Origin: Cephalopachus bancanus
Lineage: Eukaryota; Chordata; Mammalia; Primates; Tarsiidae
Length of the DNA stretch: 64,000 nucleotides
Assembly: GCA_027257055.1 (NCBI GenBank)
Contig: JAPVLO010000206.1
Span: 620,001-684,000, forward strand
Direction of reading: 5' to 3'
This document shows, piece by piece, positions 11,381 to 22,256 of this stretch. Position numbers and translations under genes: made by a program. Positions within the stretch are counted from its first letter, which is position 1; each line of letters begins with the position of its first letter. Below the pieces are notes generated by a model. The model searched no databases and was not told the DNA's origin. It worked only from the letters and a program-made list of their open reading frames with translations.

Positions 11381-14300
11381 ATGATAGGGATCAACTCTCA
11401 CATTTCAATTATTAGTTTGAATGTGAATGAACTAAATGCACCACTGAAAAGACATAGAATGGCAAAATGGATAAAATATCACCAGGCAACAATCTATTGC
11501 CTTCAAGAGACTCACCTCACTAGAAAAGACAGTCACAGACTCAAAGTAAGAGGATGAGAAACAAATTTTGAGGTGAATAGAACACAAAAGAAAGGAGGAG
11601 TCACGATCTTAATCTCAGACAAAATACCCTTTAAGCTATCCAAAATAAAAAGGATACAGAAGGCCACTACATAATGTTAAAAGGTTCAATCCATCAACAA
11701 GAAATATCCATCCTAAACATATATGCACCGAACATAGGAGCACCAACTTTCATAAAGCAGCTGCTAGGTAAACTAAAAAAAGATATCAACTCCAATACCA
11801 TCATAACTGGGGACTTTAATACCCCACTCACAACCCTAAACAGATCAGCTGGACAAAAAATCAGCAATGAGATCCAAAACCTCAATGTGACTCTTGATCA
11901 AATGAACTTAATTGATACCTACAGAACCCTCCATCCAAAGACCACAGAATACACATTCTACTTATCACCGCATGGAACGTACTCGAAGATCAACCACATA
12001 CATGGCCATAAATCAAGCATAAGCAAATTCAAAAGGTCTGAAATTTTACCATGCACCTTCTCAAACCACAGTGGAATAAAAATAAACATTAACACCAACA
12101 AGGTCCCCCCAAATCTCACAAAGACATGGACACTAAACAGAATGATGCTAAACAACTCCCGGGTCAATGATGAAATCAAAACAGAGATTAAAAGATACAT
12201 GGAAACAAATGAAAATGAAGAAAAACCTTACCAAAATCTCTGGAATGCCATGAAAGCTGTAGTAAGAGGGGAATTTATATCCCTACAAACGCACATGAAG
12301 ATAATGGAAGGATCACAAATTAACAGCCTAAGAAGCCACCTAAAAAAGCTGGAAAAGCAAGACCACAAAAACCCTAACTTCAGAAGAATCCAGATCACCA
12401 AAATAAAAGCCCAAATGCAGGACATAGAACACAAAAAGATAATACAAAAAAAATCAATGAAACAAAAAGCTGGTTCTTCGAAGGGATAAACAAGATCGAT
12501 GGTCCCCTAGCTAGACTGACCAAGAAAAAGAGAGAAAAAGCCCAAATAAATGCAATCAGAAACACAAAAGATGAAGTCACATCTGATCCTAAAGAAATAC
12601 AAAAGATCATGAGAGACTACTATGTACACTTGTATGGAAACAAACTTGAAAACCTTTCAGAAATGGAGGACTTTCTGTCATCACACAACCTGCCTAGGTT
12701 GAAACAAGAAGAAATTGAGACCCTAAATAGACCAATAACAATCAAGGAAATTGACCACATAATAAGAAAACTACCTACAAAAAAAAGCCCAGGACCAGAT
12801 GGCTTTCCAGCAGAATTCTACGAGACATTTAAGGAGGAGCTTATACCAATCCTACTGAAGGTATTCCAGGCAATTGAGAAAGATGAAACTCTCCCCAAAT
12901 CATTTTACAATGCCAACATCACATTGATACCCAAGCCAGGTAAAGACCCAACAAAGAAAGAGAACTATAGGCCAATATCTTTGATGAACATAGATGGTAA
13001 AATTCTCAACAAGATCCTAGTGAACCAGATTCAACAACACATCTCAAAAATCATCCATCATGACCAAGTAGGCTTCATCCCTGGGATGCAAAGCTGGTTC
13101 AACATTCGTAAAACCATAAATGTAATTAAATACATCAACAGATATCAAAACAAAAACCACATGATTATATCATTAGATGCAGAAAAAGCTTTCAATAAAA
13201 TCCAGCACCGCTTCTTGATAAAAACCCTCGAACATCTAGGCATATGGGGAACATGCCTCAAAATAGTTAAAGCCATCTACGAGAAACCCACAACCAGCAT
13301 ACTCCTAAATGGACAAAAACTGGAACCATTTCCCCTGAAAACTGGAACAAGACAAGGATGCTCACTCTCACCCCTCCTGTTCAATATAGTATTGGAAGTC
13401 CTGAATAGAGCAATCAGAGAAGAGAAGGCAATCAGGGGTATTCAAATAGGAAAAGAGGAAATCAAGCTATCTCTCTTTGCAGATGACATGATCGTGTACC
13501 TTGAAAACCCAAGAGAATCTGTCAAAAACCTCCTTGCACTGATAAAGGACTTTGGCAAAGTCTCAGGATATAAAATAAATGTGCAAAAGACAATCACATT
13601 TCTTTACACCAATAATAAACAAACAGAAACCCAAATAAAAACCACAATTCCATTCACAATAGCCACAAAAAAAATGAAATACCTTAGCATCTTCCTATCC
13701 AGAAACGTGAAAGACTTTTACAGTGAAAACTACAAAACACTGCTCAAAGAAATCAAAGATGACACAAGCAAGTGGAAAAATATCCCATGCTCATGGATTG
13801 GAAGGATCAACATTGTGAAGATGTCCATCTTACCTAAGGCAATCTACAGATTTAATGCAATAAATCAAATTACCAGCAACATTCTTCTCAGACCTAGAAA
13901 AAACAACACAGTTATTCATATGGAAACACAAACGACCAAGAATAGCCACAACAATCCTCAGCAAAAAAAACAAAGCAGGTGGTATCACATTATCAGACTT
14001 CAAACTTTACTATAAAGGTACAATAATCAAAACAGCTTGGTATTGGTACAGGAACAAGCATTTAGACCAATGGAATAGAATTGAGATTCCAGAAGCAAAA
14101 CCTCAATTTCTCAACCAACTCATCTTTGACAAAGCCTCTACCACCTACCACTGGGGAGAGGAGAACCTATTCAGTAAATGGTGTTGGGAAAACTGGCTGA
14201 CCACATGCAGAAGATTGAAACAGGACCCCATCTATCCCCATACACAAAAATTAACTCTAAATGGATCAGAGACCTATATGTAAAACCTCAAACCATAAGA

Positions 14301-15184
14301 ACCTTAGAAAATGAAGGACCTACCCTCATGGAAATTGGAACTGCCATCTAATTCCTGAACAAAATCCGAAACCCACAGGCTATAAGAGATAAGATAGACA
14401 AGTGGGACCTCGTTAAACTGACAAACTTCTGCAAAGCCAAAGAAACCATCAAGAGAGCAGGGAGATAACCTACAGACTGGGAAAAAGTATTTGCCAACTC
14501 CAGGTCTGACAAAGGCTTAACATCTTGGATCTACAAGGAACTCAAATGTGCTGAAAAGAAAAAAACAAATAACCCCATTATAAAATGGGCAAAAGATATG
14601 AACAGACACTTCTCAAAGGAAGACATCTGTGCAGCCAACAGACAAATGAAAAAATGTTCAACCTCACTAATCATCAGGGAGATGCAAATCAAAACCACAT
14701 TGAGATACCACATAACTCCAGTCAGAATGGCAATTATCAATAACTCAAAATAACAGTTACTGGAGAGGGTGTGGCGAAAAGGGAACACTTCTACACTGTT
14801 GGTGGAAGTGCAAACTAGTGCAACCTCTGTGGAAAACAGTATGGCATTCCTAAAACCTCCAAATATTGACCTCCCATATGACCCCGCAATTCCCCTACTG
14901 GGAATATACCCTGAAGAACTCAAATCACTCTATAAAAAAGATACCTGCACATGTATGTTTATCACAGCATTGTTCACAATAGTAAGAACCCAGAACCACG
15001 CTGCCCATCAAAAGAGGACTGGACTAAAAAAATGTGGTACATATACACAATGGAATACTATGCAGCCATAAAAAAGAACAAAATCATGAATTGTGCAGCA
15101 ACCTGGATGGAACTAAAGTCTATATTACTGAGTGACTTCTCACAGAAGCAAAGATTTGAGTATCACATGTTCTCACTCATATAG
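11381..15184 (+). pseudogene. L1 ORF2 (endonuclease-reverse transcriptase), multiply broken
   Basis: Begins MIGINSHISIISLNVNELNA with endonuclease residues N14 and E43 (LQETHLT). TGA at 11,555 and a frame loss at 11,647-11,651 break the endonuclease. The next frame (11,674-12,489) has TGDFNTPL, but the catalytic SKIDHI is SKINHI and SDHS is SNHS. A second frame loss lies in an A run at 12,446-12,453. The reverse transcriptase frame (12,609-14,015) keeps the SLDAEKAF motif, [14 protein letters not shown] and FADD (13,476-13,487). Further frame losses near 13,860 and 14,248 and stops at 14,349, 14,466 and about 14,750 follow. The cysteine-containing C-terminus ends MEYYAAIKKNKIM... to 15,184. 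Not functional. Confidence 0.92.
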
Positions 15185-15399
15185 TGGACCTTGAACATCC
15201 AACGTAATACTATAAGAAAATGACTGACAGTGGTGGGAAACTATGGGGGGGAGGGGAGGGGAGATGGGATTAACGGTAGTGAATATCTGTCTGGGGATGG
15301 GGAGACACCTCTTATCAACAAGGGTGGCTGAACGAAGCATATTTATATACCTAACCCTTAACTGTACCCCACAATATCATAATAAAAAATATTGATTAA
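15185..15399 (+). other. L1 3'UTR with G-rich tract
   Basis: Contains four G tracts at 15,245-15,267 (GGGGGGG, GGGG, GGGG, GGG), the G-quadruplex-prone motif known from L1 3'UTRs, then an A-rich end with AATAAAAAATATT. Confidence 0.8.
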
Positions 15400-15413
15400 A
15401 AAAATTTGTACTT
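15400..15413. repeat. L1 target-site duplication, right copy
   Basis: AAAAATTTGTACTT, identical to 8,467-8,480; it shares leading A bases with the L1 tail. Confidence 0.9.
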
Positions 15414-16221
15414 AATTTAAGAATATTTTATGTGCTTGTTCAGATGTAAATAATGTGGGTCAAGAATAACCTAAGAAGTTCTGTCTTAGACATAAGAAAC
15501 TATACTTCAAGGTTTCAGAATATATACATTAAAGAATAATGTTAACAAAATTTTAACTAATGCTACAACTTAATAACTATATTATTATATATCCTGCTTT
15601 ACATTCCATATTATATTTACAAAATGTAATACAATGGTCTTTAAAAAGAAAAGAGAAAAATGAGATTGACCATTCATAAATGCTCTTAACCAAGCCATCT
15701 TTTAGTCTTCCTTTATCTCCCTTGAGAGTTTGGGGATGAAGGGAGGAAAAGTGTCAGTTACAAGGATTATTTCCTTCTCCCAATCATAACATGCTGGTGA
15801 GATGCACTGTAGTTGGATTAGGGAAGTTAGGGAATGTCCCCTGCCTCCCAAGGGAGGAAATAAAAAGAGTGGGTTTCCCCAATATGCAGGAATAGCATGC
15901 CAACAATGGGCATGAGTAAAGTGTCTAAACTTCTGTAGGTAGAATATGGTGTGTCTTAGAGATTGTGTCAGTTTGGATCTTCCAGAAGTTGATGCCAAGA
16001 TGGAGTTAGACATTCAAGAGATGTAATGGGGGAATGCCTGCCAAGGATAAAAAAGGGAGTAGACATAGGCAGGAAAAGACTTGAGACCAGGAGCAGGTCT
16101 GATACCTGTTAAAACCTAAATAACTCAGAGAAAGGCTCTCTAAAGGAAAATATTTATTCAGGATTGAGTATTGTAATGGGAATACGATAGGCATACTCAG
16201 GAAGATAAAGGAAGATAAAGA

Positions 16222-16516
16222 CAAGGGGTTTTGTTTTTTGAGGGTGGGGGGGGTTGGAGTGCAGTGCAGTGGCACTCATGGCCACCCCAGCATTGACCTT
16301 CTGAGCTCTGGTAATCCGTCCACCTCAGCCTTCCAAGTAGCCAGAACCACAGTTGCATGCTACTATACTCAGCTAATTTTTATTTTATTTTATTTTATTG
16401 TAGAGACAAAGTCTTGCCAAGTTGCCCAGGCAGGTCTCGAACCTGCGGGCTTAGGCAATCCACTCACCTCAGTCTCCCAAAGTTGCGATTACAGGCTGAG
16501 CTACAGAGCCCAGCTG
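16222..16516 (-). mobile_element. Alu
   Basis: Dimeric Alu with a degraded G-rich tail side and an internal (TTTTA) expansion at 16,378-16,400. Confidence 0.88.
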
Positions 16517-17159
16517 GGAAGACAAGGGTTTTTAAAGGAAAAGTCAGGAGGATTACATAAGATGTTTTGAGACAATTATCCTTAGCTATAAGGATCAATA
16601 ACAAAGGTGGCATCAGTCCAAGATTGGACAGACAGTTGCTGGGCAGATATTCTTACAGTACTTTTCGTGTAAGGTTGTGGTGGCCTTTGTACAAGGTCAT
16701 GGTTTCTGCAGATTTTTGTGATAGTTCTTGTTATCAGGTATATGTGCGTGAGAACATTCTCTTCATGGCCTTGGCTACATTTGTCAGCTTGACACAAGTG
16801 ACTTCATTTTGATTCTGACAACTTTCATACTCTGAAAGGACAGAGAGAAAGAGGATTGAATAGAAAGAGCCTCAGACTGCTAATAATTCTGAGAAATTCT
16901 TGGACTGGAATATGGAGAGTCTTCCAGCAATAGTTCCCCAATAGAGAAGTCCCACATGGGCCAGGTGTGGGCTGGCACTGGTACCCAGGAGTGTTCAGAC
17001 ACTGGCAGCAAGGTTGCAGCATAAGTAAGCACTCGGGGCAAAGGGTACAATGGATCCAAAAGGTGGCAGATGGGGCTGTCAGTTGACCATGCTCTCCATT
17101 AGAAGTTCTTTTGAAGAAGATCTGAGTACAAAGTTCTCTGTCTACAAGAGGCCATTTAA

Positions 17160-18185
17160 ACTCCTGTGCTATAATAAAAAAATAAATATTTGGTCATTAT
17201 CTCTGGTTCCTGGCACAGAGCTCCCAAAACCCTTGGGATTTCCTGAGTAATAAATGTCTTTTAATATGCTAATGAGGTGATTCTTAGTGGGGTCTCCAGC
17301 TTCAGGAAAGGGACTGGTTTCTAAAGAAAACAGCTATGTGTTAGAGGGTTTTTTTTTTGTTTGTTTGTTTTGTTTTTTTTTTTTTTTGAGTCGGAGTCTC
17401 ACTCTGTCGCCCAGACTGGAGTGCAGTGGCCGCTCCCGGCCACCGCAGCCTCAACCTGCTGGGCTCCGGCGATCCTTCCGCCTCAGCCTTCCGAGTAGCC
17501 GGAATTACAGGCATGCGCTACCACGCCCGGCTGACTTTTTTGATTTATTGTAGAGATGAGGTCTCGCTGCCCAGGCGGGTCTCGAACCCGCGGGCTCAGG
17601 CAATCCACTCACCTCAGCCTCCCAAAGGCGCGGGATTACAGGCTGAGCCACCGAGCCCGGCTTGTTAGAGGGTTTAAATGTTCAGACCCAATGTAACCTC
17701 TGGGGAGAAGAGAGGGGTTGGAGATTGAGTTTAATCACCAATGGCAGGTGATTTAATCCATCATGCCTAGGTAATGATGGACAACTTGCCTGACAACACC
17801 TCCTTCTTTCTTCTAGGAGATGCCCTATGTATCTCTTTCATTTGACTGTCCCGGACTTGTATCTTTTATAATAAAACTGGAATCATAAGTATAGCAGTTT
17901 TCATGACTTTTCTGAGTCATTCTATTGAATTATCAAAACTGGGGAAGAGGAGATATTGCAGGAACCCCCAAATTTGAAATCTACTGGGCAGAAGTGAAAA
18001 TATCCTGGATACACCATTTGCAGCTGGTATCTGAAGTTAGGGCAGTCTTGTGGGACTGAGCCCTTAATTTGTGGGGTCTGTACTAACTCTGAGTAGTGTC
18101 AGAATCGAATTGAATTGTCAGATGCCCAGTTGGTATCAGAGAGTTAGTGGTGGAATGACATATTTGGTGTCAGGGAAAAAAAAAA
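17160..18185 (+). mobile_element. MLT2-type ERVL LTR, split by an Alu
   Basis: Ancient solitary LTR: TTCCTGGCACAGAGCTCC near the start, AATAAAACTGG mid-way, and the characteristic GTCTTGTGGGACTGAGCCCTT and TAGTGTCAGAATCGAATTG near the end. It aligns with 44,405-45,215. The Alu at 17,352-17,662 is inserted in it. No retroviral genes remain. Confidence 0.82.
17352..17662 (-). mobile_element. Lineage-specific Alu inserted in an MLT2 LTR
   Basis: Near-consensus dimeric Alu with a 13-bp target-site duplication TGTTAGAGGGTTT (17,339-17,351 and 17,663-17,675). It splits the ERVL LTR. Confidence 0.95.
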
Positions 18186-18394
18186 TTCCTAATTCAAAGC
18201 TCAGGCATCACCTCTTGGGGAAGATTTTCCTACTCCTAAGACTGGCTCAGGCCCTGGCTTTCCTTTAGGCAGACATAAAGACTTATTGATGTAATTGTTG
18301 ACAAATGTCTGCCCCATCAATTAGATAGTAAGCTTCATAAGGGCTTCTTTTATTGAGTAGTTATTTGTTCCTATGTTTTTAGTTACTTTAAGTT

Positions 18395-18510
18395 AGGCAC
18401 CCTCTCTTATTACAGGTTTGTTGTGAGAATTGAAAGAGTTAATGTAGGTAATGTACTTTTACATAGTAAACACTACCTAAGTGTTTGCTATTATTACTAT
18501 TATTGGCCAT
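18395..18510 (+). mobile_element. MIR SINE 3' part
   Basis: GTTTGTTGTGAGAATTGAAAG to AGTGTTTGCTATTATTACTA. Confidence 0.65.
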
Positions 18511-19274
18511 TTTTAAGTCTCTATAGTACTCAGTAGGCCACAAATATGTTAAAACAAACTGGATGTGTATACATGTTATGTTAAAGTTGGCTATAAGACA
18601 AAATTTCACAAAATTCCACATTATGGGTTCATTTTTGAAATATCTTTATTTCCTTTAAACAGCATTAAGCTAAAGGATCAATTAATGGTTATTGACAAGT
18701 GTCTGAATGTGATATGGATATTACTATCACAGGCAAGAGCCTATTGCCAGAATTGAGTAAAACCAGCTAAATGCATGCCTTCACTTAAAATTATCCAAAT
18801 GTGATATAAGTGAAGGACATTTATAAACAAGCAAAATATTGAAAGAGAGGATACAGAATCACTTTAGATTAGAAATTTGTATAAGCTTTGTTCTCTTTAA
18901 ATCTGTGAAGATAGCTTACAATATTTAGGGAAAAGACAAAATTACCAACTAAAAATAATTGGGAAAGCCAATATGAATTAGTAAATATTTGTAATAACTT
19001 CAATCCAAATGTCACTAAGAACTCACGCTTGCCTGACAGTCCATCAGAAGTCCTCAGAATCATTTAATATATTAAGAGATTTCCATAGATTTGTTTTTAC
19101 TAATATACTTTGCTTATATATATGTTTTAAGTCAGTGTGTTTTTAAAAGGCACAAACACTAGACTTAAGGGTAACAGTATAGCACTTGGTCAATAAACGT
19201 TTGTTAAATGAACTTAAGGCTATCAGCACCCAGCATTTACTGGCTATTTGCTTTATAAAGTTTTGTTTTATGCA

Positions 19275-19420
19275 TATACACACTAGCTACTTAGGAAGTT
19301 GAGGCAGGAAGATCACTTGAGCCCAGAAGCTCGAGGTTTCAGTGAGCAATGATCATATCACTGCACTCTAGCCTGGAAACAGAGCAAGACCCTGTCTCAA
19401 AAAAACAAAACAAAAAAAAC
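19275..19420 (+). mobile_element. Alu right-monomer fragment
   Basis: Only the second half of an old Alu plus an A-rich tail (CTACTTAGGAAGTTGAGGCA ... CCTGTCTC). Confidence 0.85.
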
Positions 19421-19429
19421 CCTTTGGGG

Positions 19430-19560
19430 TTGGAATTGTCTCATTTTAAATAATGAGGAAACTAAGGCATAAAGCTAAGCATCTTATTTAGAGAGCCAGT
19501 AACAGCAAATCAGAACTTGAACCCAAGTCACCTGCCATCAAAGCCCATTTTCTAACCCCC
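19430..19560 (-). mobile_element. MIR SINE
   Basis: Reverse MIR: AATGAGGAAACTAAGGCATA and GAACTTGAACCCAAGTCACC. Confidence 0.75.
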
Positions 19561-20009
19561 ACTACTGGGGCTGCACAAATAAATGGCAGAATGTACACAA
19601 AAGAGTAAATTTCAACCCTTATCTTACCATAAATAAGTTCATACTGTGAGTGAATAAAGGAAGCTTTACTATTAAAGCACTTAACTTTATTCTTCCTTTT
19701 TTCTTAATTTATTAGAAAATGCCTTAATTTCTAGCCTCCATATAAATAAAACCGCCTTAATTGGAGGGGAGGTATTGACTTTACTGAGATGTTATTTGCC
19801 ATTTACTAGCCTTGGTATTTCACTTCTATTAAAGGAAAAAATTAAGTGAATATAAGTGACTAATGGAGATGTAAGAATTCAGAGTTGTCCAAACCAGACC
19901 TTAAATACCTAAAAGGGAATGTATTTTATAATTCTCTACTTACTACAACTGGTTCATATAAAAACAAGGAAGAACTCTGTGAGAGATAACTAAATTCTTC
20001 CAATTATTC

Positions 20010-20303
20010 CTTTTTTTTTTTTTTTTTTGAGTTGGAGTCTCACTCGGTTACCCAGACTGGAATGCAGTGGCCTCTCCCGGCTACCGCAGCCTCGCCTGCT
20101 GGGCTCCGGCTATCCTTCCGCCTCAGGCTTCCAAATAGCCGGAATTACAGGCATGCGTTACCACGCCCGGCTGATTTTTTGATTTATTGTAGAGATGAGG
20201 TCTCGCTGCCCAGGCGGGTCTCGAACCCCAGGCTCAGGCAATCCACTCACCTCAGCCTCCTGCCCAAAGGCGCAGGATTACAGGCTGAGCCACGGAGCCC
20301 GGC
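20010..20303 (-). mobile_element. Lineage-specific Alu
   Basis: Near-consensus dimeric Alu with target-site duplication TCCAATTATTC at 19,999-20,009 and 20,304-20,314. Confidence 0.95.
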
Positions 20304-21046
20304 TCCAATTATTCTTTAATAGTTAATTTGCAAATCTTAGGAATCACAAAGTAGTATGCAGTGAAATCTTCAGGGTACTAATGGTTGGATAATCAGAAAA
20401 CTGTCCCCTTCTGAGTAGTTTGGTTCAACAAGAGTCTGGAGCAATTACAGTCAAATAAGAAAACAGATGCAACTGCTAATGCTTATGAAATTATGAACTT
20501 ACAGATAAGTGGTTATATCTATGCAAGTGCTTTTTAATTTTAAAAGAGGTATGTAAATGGTGTCTATTATGAACCACTTATGAACATGAGATCATATATC
20601 CATGACCTCTGTTAGTATTAAGCACTACAGCTTATAGATATGTAGGTTACTTACAATTAATGGGCTTCCTCTATTGTGGCAAGAGACCAATTATTCTAAG
20701 AGGAAGAGAAATGCAGCAATCTCTAATTGATTTCCAGATCATCCACTCCAACTAAGGGTAACCCCAAGCTGAATAATATTAAAGGCCTGATACTTTCAAA
20801 AGTTTAGGCATGAAAGAACATCTACTGTTTATTGGTCATAAGGTTATATACTGTTTCTACGCAACCAGCGTTTGTCTTTCATATGCGAGAAGTCAATGAA
20901 AAAAGGGGAAAAAAATAAAACCATTTGACAGTTCCAGTTCACAGAGACAGCACTTCAAAGTCAGTAATGTCGTTACAAATCACACTTTTGAGTTAAAGCA
21001 GCTCATTCCATTGGGTGGAAAGAGAGGCTAACATTTTGCATAATAA

Positions 21047-21559
21047 GTGTTTCCAGGATACCAATTGCAGTCCCTGAACCAAAGACCAGGAATCAGTGCT
21101 ACCTATCTGTGCTGCATAGGGCCCATGTCAATGCTAGGGACCAGAGGCAGGCATGGCAGCCCCACCCCTCTGGTTATAATATTCTTGTTGACCTGGGAGT
21201 CCTGTTTGGATGCAGGTTTGCTCCCAGCTAGAGGCAGCTTGGATCTTCTAGCCCATGTCACGTGTCTTCCTACCCTTACCCTGGTTTCTGATGCAGTGAT
21301 TCTATTTAGGGCACCAGTTTTTGGAAACAATAAGGGAAAACTTATTTCCCTACTAGTTGGAAGACGAGTTCTGGGGACACCTGAAAAATTAATAAGATGC
21401 CTAGGTGGTTTCTACACACCCAAATCTTACACTCCTGTAGCCACTCAGAAGGATGTGGAAGGTTGTGTTCCCGAAAGGATGGAGTTTGACTATTTAGTAA
21501 AGGACCGCGAACTGGCTGACTCAATTTATAAAATAATTCATGGGTACTTTTTTTTATGA
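21047..21559 (+). other. 170-codon open frame, unknown status
   Basis: An uninterrupted plus-strand frame in otherwise non-repeat, moderately GC-rich DNA, beginning MFPGYQLQSLNQRPGISATY (the start codon is TTG, not ATG) and ending against the T run of the L1 fragment at 21,549. I recognise no domain or family. It lies antisense within EPSTI1 intron 1. Most likely chance or an eroded, unidentified repeat. Confidence 0.2.
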
Positions 21560-21815
21560 TGTGAAGTACCTTTCAGGATTAGGTATACAAGTGGTCCTCA
21601 TACAGGTAAAGTTTGGGTTTCCTTTTGCTCCTCACTTTGCTTTGTTTGAAATCAGGTACCCTCCTTGATGTTGTGTCCTCCCCACACCTCCTCAGTCACC
21701 CACTACTGCAATCCCTTTCTTATAGTATAATGGTAAATGTTCAGGTGAGAACATGCGGTACTCAGTTCTTTCTGTGCTCCATCACTGAGTATGGTAGATC
21801 ATATTTTATTTAGGC
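21549..21815 (-). mobile_element. 5'-truncated L1 3' end
   Basis: Starts with a T run (poly(A) on the minus strand). It matches, in reverse, the 3'UTR and ORF2 end of the L1 at 8,481-15,399: GGATTAGGTATAC, GTAAAGTTTGGG, ATGGTAAATGTTCA and GTGAGAACATG are also shared with 35,230-35,450. It lies about 130 bp inside EPSTI1 intron 1. Confidence 0.85.
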
Positions 21816-21952
21816 AAATAAGACAGCCTTCGTTCTGTCAAAAATCCTTGTTCTTGGACCCCCGTGGTTCCAAACTCCAAAGGCCTACCGGGAGCTTGCA
21901 GTGTGTCTGGGGTCCGGGCGCCGGTCCCCAAGACGGGTTGTTCCATACTTAC

Positions 21953-22131
21953 CGCCTGAGGCCCACGTGCTGGGCGCTGTCCCGCGAAAGGCCCTCGGAG
22001 GCTGCCTCCAAACCCTGCCGCTGGCCTTGCAGCGGGTCCAGCTCCTCGCGCTGCTTCTGGGGGTCCTGGACCGGGCGGGAGGCAGGGGGCGCGCCGAGCC
22101 CGGAGCCCAGCACCCTACTGCGGGTGTACAT
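21953..22131 (-). CDS. EPSTI1: EPSTI1 coding exon 1 (partial gene)
   Basis: First coding exon of epithelial-stromal interaction protein 1, an interferon-induced coiled-coil protein reported to act in NF-kB and macrophage responses. The exon encodes 59 codons plus two bases. It begins MYTRSRVLGSGLGAPPASRP and contains QRQGLEAASEGLSRDS, matching the recalled human N-terminus (MNTRNRVVNSGLGASPASRP..., REGLEAAPKGPSRES) with about three residues fewer after the DPQ motif. It ends in CTCAGGCG followed by a consensus donor GTAAGT (21,952-21,947), so the next exon must supply the third base of an Arg codon. The ATG has A at -3. The exon sits in a CpG-rich block and points left. Its coiled-coil region lies on downstream exons outside the window. 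No exon 2 was recognised between 1 and 21,946. Identity is from memory of the human protein and of the EPSTI1-DNAJC15 gene order. Confidence 0.9.
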
Positions 22132-22242
22132 GGTTCAGGACCCGCGGTCCCGCCGCCCCAGTTGCTGGACGGATCCGGCTGGGACGCGTGGCGAGTCCCG
22201 AGATGCGATTCCAAAGAGCAGGGGCAGCGGTTTTAACAGCCG

Positions 22243-22256
22243 AGTTTCGATTTCTC
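22243..22256 (-). promoter_or_regulatory. Interferon-stimulated response element upstream of EPSTI1
   Basis: The plus strand reads AGTTTCGATTTCTC (minus: GAGAAATCGAAACT), a full match to the ISRE consensus AGTTTCNNTTTC. It lies 112 bp upstream of the EPSTI1 ATG, in the expected promoter position. ISGF3 and IRF factors bind this motif, and EPSTI1 is known to be interferon-induced, so this is the likely control site. Binding is inferred. Confidence 0.8.

Larger units (their letters stand above)
8481..15399 (+). mobile_element. Full-length L1 retrotransposon, inactivated
   Basis: A 6.9-kb LINE-1 bounded by a perfect 14-bp target-site duplication AAAAATTTGTACTT (8,467-8,480 and 15,400-15,413), with a degraded A-rich tail. 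Order: extra upstream segment (8,481-8,765), 5'UTR (8,766-10,421), ORF1 (10,422-11,289), spacer (11,290-11,380), ORF2 (11,381-15,184), 3'UTR with a G-rich tract (15,245-15,267). Both ORFs are broken. The intact flanking duplication and full length suggest insertion within this primate lineage, followed by decay. It sits inside EPSTI1 intron 1, antisense to the gene. Confidence 0.93.
1..21946 (-). other. EPSTI1 intron 1 (part)
   Basis: Sequence downstream of the EPSTI1 exon 1 donor, on the gene's strand. Repeats in it are listed separately. In the remaining stretches (roughly 1-2,400, 2,680-3,220, 4,291-4,790, 5,160-6,290, 7,546-8,466, 15,414-16,215, 16,517-17,155, 18,511-19,275, 19,565-19,998, 20,315-21,040) I see AT-rich, gene-free DNA with no open frame of note, no splice-bounded exon and no RNA gene. 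1,690-2,160 and 2,400-2,680 resemble old interspersed repeats that I cannot name. No EPSTI1 exon 2 sequence was recognised. Confidence 0.75.

Noticed and set aside
12609..14015. 468-codon frame as a host reverse-transcriptase gene
   Set aside because: It is the middle of the broken L1 ORF2, flanked by frameshifts and target duplications.
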